From NCBI GenBank assembly GCA_041574955.1, contig JBFGNS010000074.1:1-21821 (forward strand): 21,821 bases of DNA, in the 5' to 3' direction. The DNA is from CALZJC01 sp041574955 (GTDB lineage: Bacteria > Acidobacteriota > Thermoanaerobaculia > Multivoradales > JAHEKO01). A program made the translations under genes and the position numbers. Below are positions 21,059-21,821 of the stretch, piece by piece (position 1 is the stretch's first letter; the number at the start of each line of letters is the position of its first letter). The notes beneath the pieces were generated by a model. That model was given only the letters and a program-made list of their open reading frames with translations, was not told where the DNA came from and did no database searches.

Positions 21059-21568
21059 ATGGGACTTTTCGATTTCGTCAAGAACGCCGGCGAGAAGCTG
21101 GGATTCGGCAAGGACGAGCCCGCTCGGGCACCGGCGGCGGCGCCGGCCAAGGCGCCCACCCCGGAGGACATCAAGAAGGCCTCCGACCGGCGGCGCGCGA
21201 TGGGTCTGGTCAAGCACATCGCCGGGCTGGGCTTCGAGGTAGAGGAGTTCTCGGTGCGGGTCGACGGCGACCTGGCGACCCTCGGCGGCACCGCCAAGAG
21301 CCAGTCGGACCGCGAGAAGATCGTGCTGGCGGTGGGCAACGTCGACGGCATCGCGCGTGTCGACGACCAGATGGAGGTCGCCGAGGCCGAGCCCGAGGCC
21401 ACCTTCTACACCGTCAAGCCGGGCGATTCGCTGTCGAAGATCGCCAAGCAGCACTACGGCAACGCGATGAAGTACCCGGTGATCTTCGAGGCCAACAAGC
21501 CGATGCTGAGCGACCCCGACAAGATCTACCCGGGACAGGTGCTGCGCATCCCGCCGCTCGACAGCTGA
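21059..21568 (+). CDS. kbp: BON-LysM potassium-binding protein Kbp (YgaU)
   Basis: 169-aa cytosolic protein matching E. coli Kbp/YgaU closely in architecture. The N-terminal MGLFDFVKNAGEKL (1-14) is nearly the same as in the E. coli protein. A BON domain covers about 42-108 (VRVDGDLATLGGTA, EKIVLAVGNVDGIARVDDQ) and a LysM domain about 116-165 (FYTVKPGDSLSKIAKQHYGN, IFEANKPMLSDPDKIYPGQV). In E. coli it binds K+ and helps growth at high K+; that role is transferred by homology. It is about 20 residues longer than the E. coli protein, mainly a Pro/Ala linker (21-34). It follows DUF937 by 55 nt and is closed by a strong terminator. Confidence 0.93.
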   Translation: MGLFDFVKNAGEKLGFGKDEPARAPAAAPAKAPTPEDIKKASDRRRAMGLVKHIAGLGFEVEEFSVRVDGDLATLGGTAKSQSDREKIVLAVGNVDGIARVDDQMEVAEAEPEATFYTVKPGDSLSKIAKQHYGNAMKYPVIFEANKPMLSDPDKIYPGQVLRIPPLDS

Positions 21569-21591
21569 GCCGCACCCGGCCCCAGGCTCGC

Positions 21592-21624
21592 ACCGGCCCG
21601 CTATCAGGCGGGCCGGTTTTTTTT
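21592..21624 (+). terminator. Strong intrinsic terminator after kbp
   Basis: A perfect 10-bp stem (ACCGGCCCGC 21592-21601 with GCGGGCCGGT 21608-21617) closes a TATCAG loop and runs into eight T (21617-21624). It ends the DUF937-kbp unit 23 nt after the kbp stop. Confidence 0.95.
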
Positions 21625-21649
21625 GTGCCGCCCCCGCCGCGCGGCGCGC

Positions 21650-21655
21650 TACAAT
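21650..21655 (+). promoter_or_regulatory. -10-like TACAAT upstream of the MFS gene
   Basis: TACAAT matches five of six -10 bases and lies 66 nt before ATG 21722, just after the kbp terminator. A -35-like TTGTGC (21623-21628) is 21 nt upstream, which is too far for a standard promoter. Confidence 0.35.
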
Positions 21656-21721
21656 CCTCCGTCGCCCCTCCGAGTCCGTCGCCGGGGCGCGGCCCGGCCG
21701 CGCGCCGGCGGCCTGCCGCCG

Positions 21722-21821
21722 ATGAGCCGCCCCTCCCAGCCACCGGTCCGCAAGCGCGAGATCTTCGGCTGGGCGATGTTCGACTTCGCCAACTCCAGCT
21801 ACACCACGGTGATCGTCACCG
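21722..21821 (+). CDS. UMF1-type MFS transporter, N-terminal fragment (cut by window edge)
   Basis: Only the first 33 codons are in the window. After a short basic tail (RKREIF) the sequence reads GWAMFDFANSSYTTVIVT. W-x-M-F-D-F-A-N-S is the hallmark of the first transmembrane helix of the UMF1/Atg22-like branch of the major facilitator superfamily. The substrate of this branch is unclear. ATG 21722 has no good Shine-Dalgarno; no earlier in-frame start is visible. Confidence 0.75.
   Translation, partial: MSRPSQPPVRKREIFGWAMFDFANSSYTTVIVT

Noticed and set aside
1..21821. rRNA, tRNA, tmRNA, transposase or phage genes
   Set aside because: None recognised on either strand by eye; a tRNAscan or Rfam run would be needed for certainty.

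Overview
The window is very GC-rich (about 70% or more by eye) bacterial chromosome with short intergenic gaps and genes on both strands. The best taxonomic clue is the 978-aa secreted VWA protein at 17211-20147. Its C-terminal layout (DxSxS MIDAS, then an RSQYFLGYY segment) matches the VWFA-related family that is expanded in Acidobacteriota. Dispersed repeats that read as 'PERSEGPR' in translation also fit environmental Acidobacteriota-like genomes. I infer an uncultured Acidobacteriota-type organism with moderate confidence. I see no rRNA, tRNA, CRISPR array, prophage, transposase or known defence system.

Layout. 217-2191 (+): a lipoprotein alpha/beta hydrolase followed 4 nt later by a PLP-dependent threonine/serine dehydratase. 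2258-3708 (-): an exported SAM methyltransferase translationally coupled to a YjjG-type HAD nucleotidase. 3767-3876 (+): an orphan promoter, two hairpins and a strong intrinsic terminator with no gene on that strand, a good small-RNA candidate. 3892-5911 (-): an NPP-type phosphodiesterase and a DUF72 protein. 6078-6614 (+): a GNAT acetyltransferase. 6654-8391 (-): a seven-iron ferredoxin with its own terminator, then an exported VWA-like protein that has lost its metal site. 8552-10853 (+): a membrane-anchored DUF4230-like protein and a GAF-GAF-GGDEF diguanylate cyclase with an intact active site and I-site. 10959-14266 (-): an M23 metallopeptidase and an MsbA-type ABC exporter. 14395-15558 (-): a TerB-like protein and a histidine-rich periplasmic protein with an internal duplication. 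15559-15927 is the only gene-free stretch over 300 bp and holds three repeat copies. 15928-17214 (+): a TlpA-like thioredoxin lipoprotein, meeting the large VWA protein tail to tail within one CTAG. 20398-21568 (+): a DUF937 protein and the K+-binding protein Kbp. The window ends in the first 33 codons of a UMF1-type MFS transporter.

Expression signals. Six genes have a TANNNT box 6-7 nt before the start codon and mostly lack a Shine-Dalgarno sequence, which suggests leaderless transcripts. Other genes have a clear Shine-Dalgarno sequence (GNAT, ferredoxin, His-rich protein, DUF937, Kbp) or are coupled to an upstream gene. Most products are envelope or housekeeping proteins and no single dedicated pathway is evident. 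The least explained items are the orphan small-RNA candidate, the leaderless-promoter pattern, the structured convergent intergenic region at 10857-10953, the pair of VWA proteins and the histidine-rich duplicated protein.
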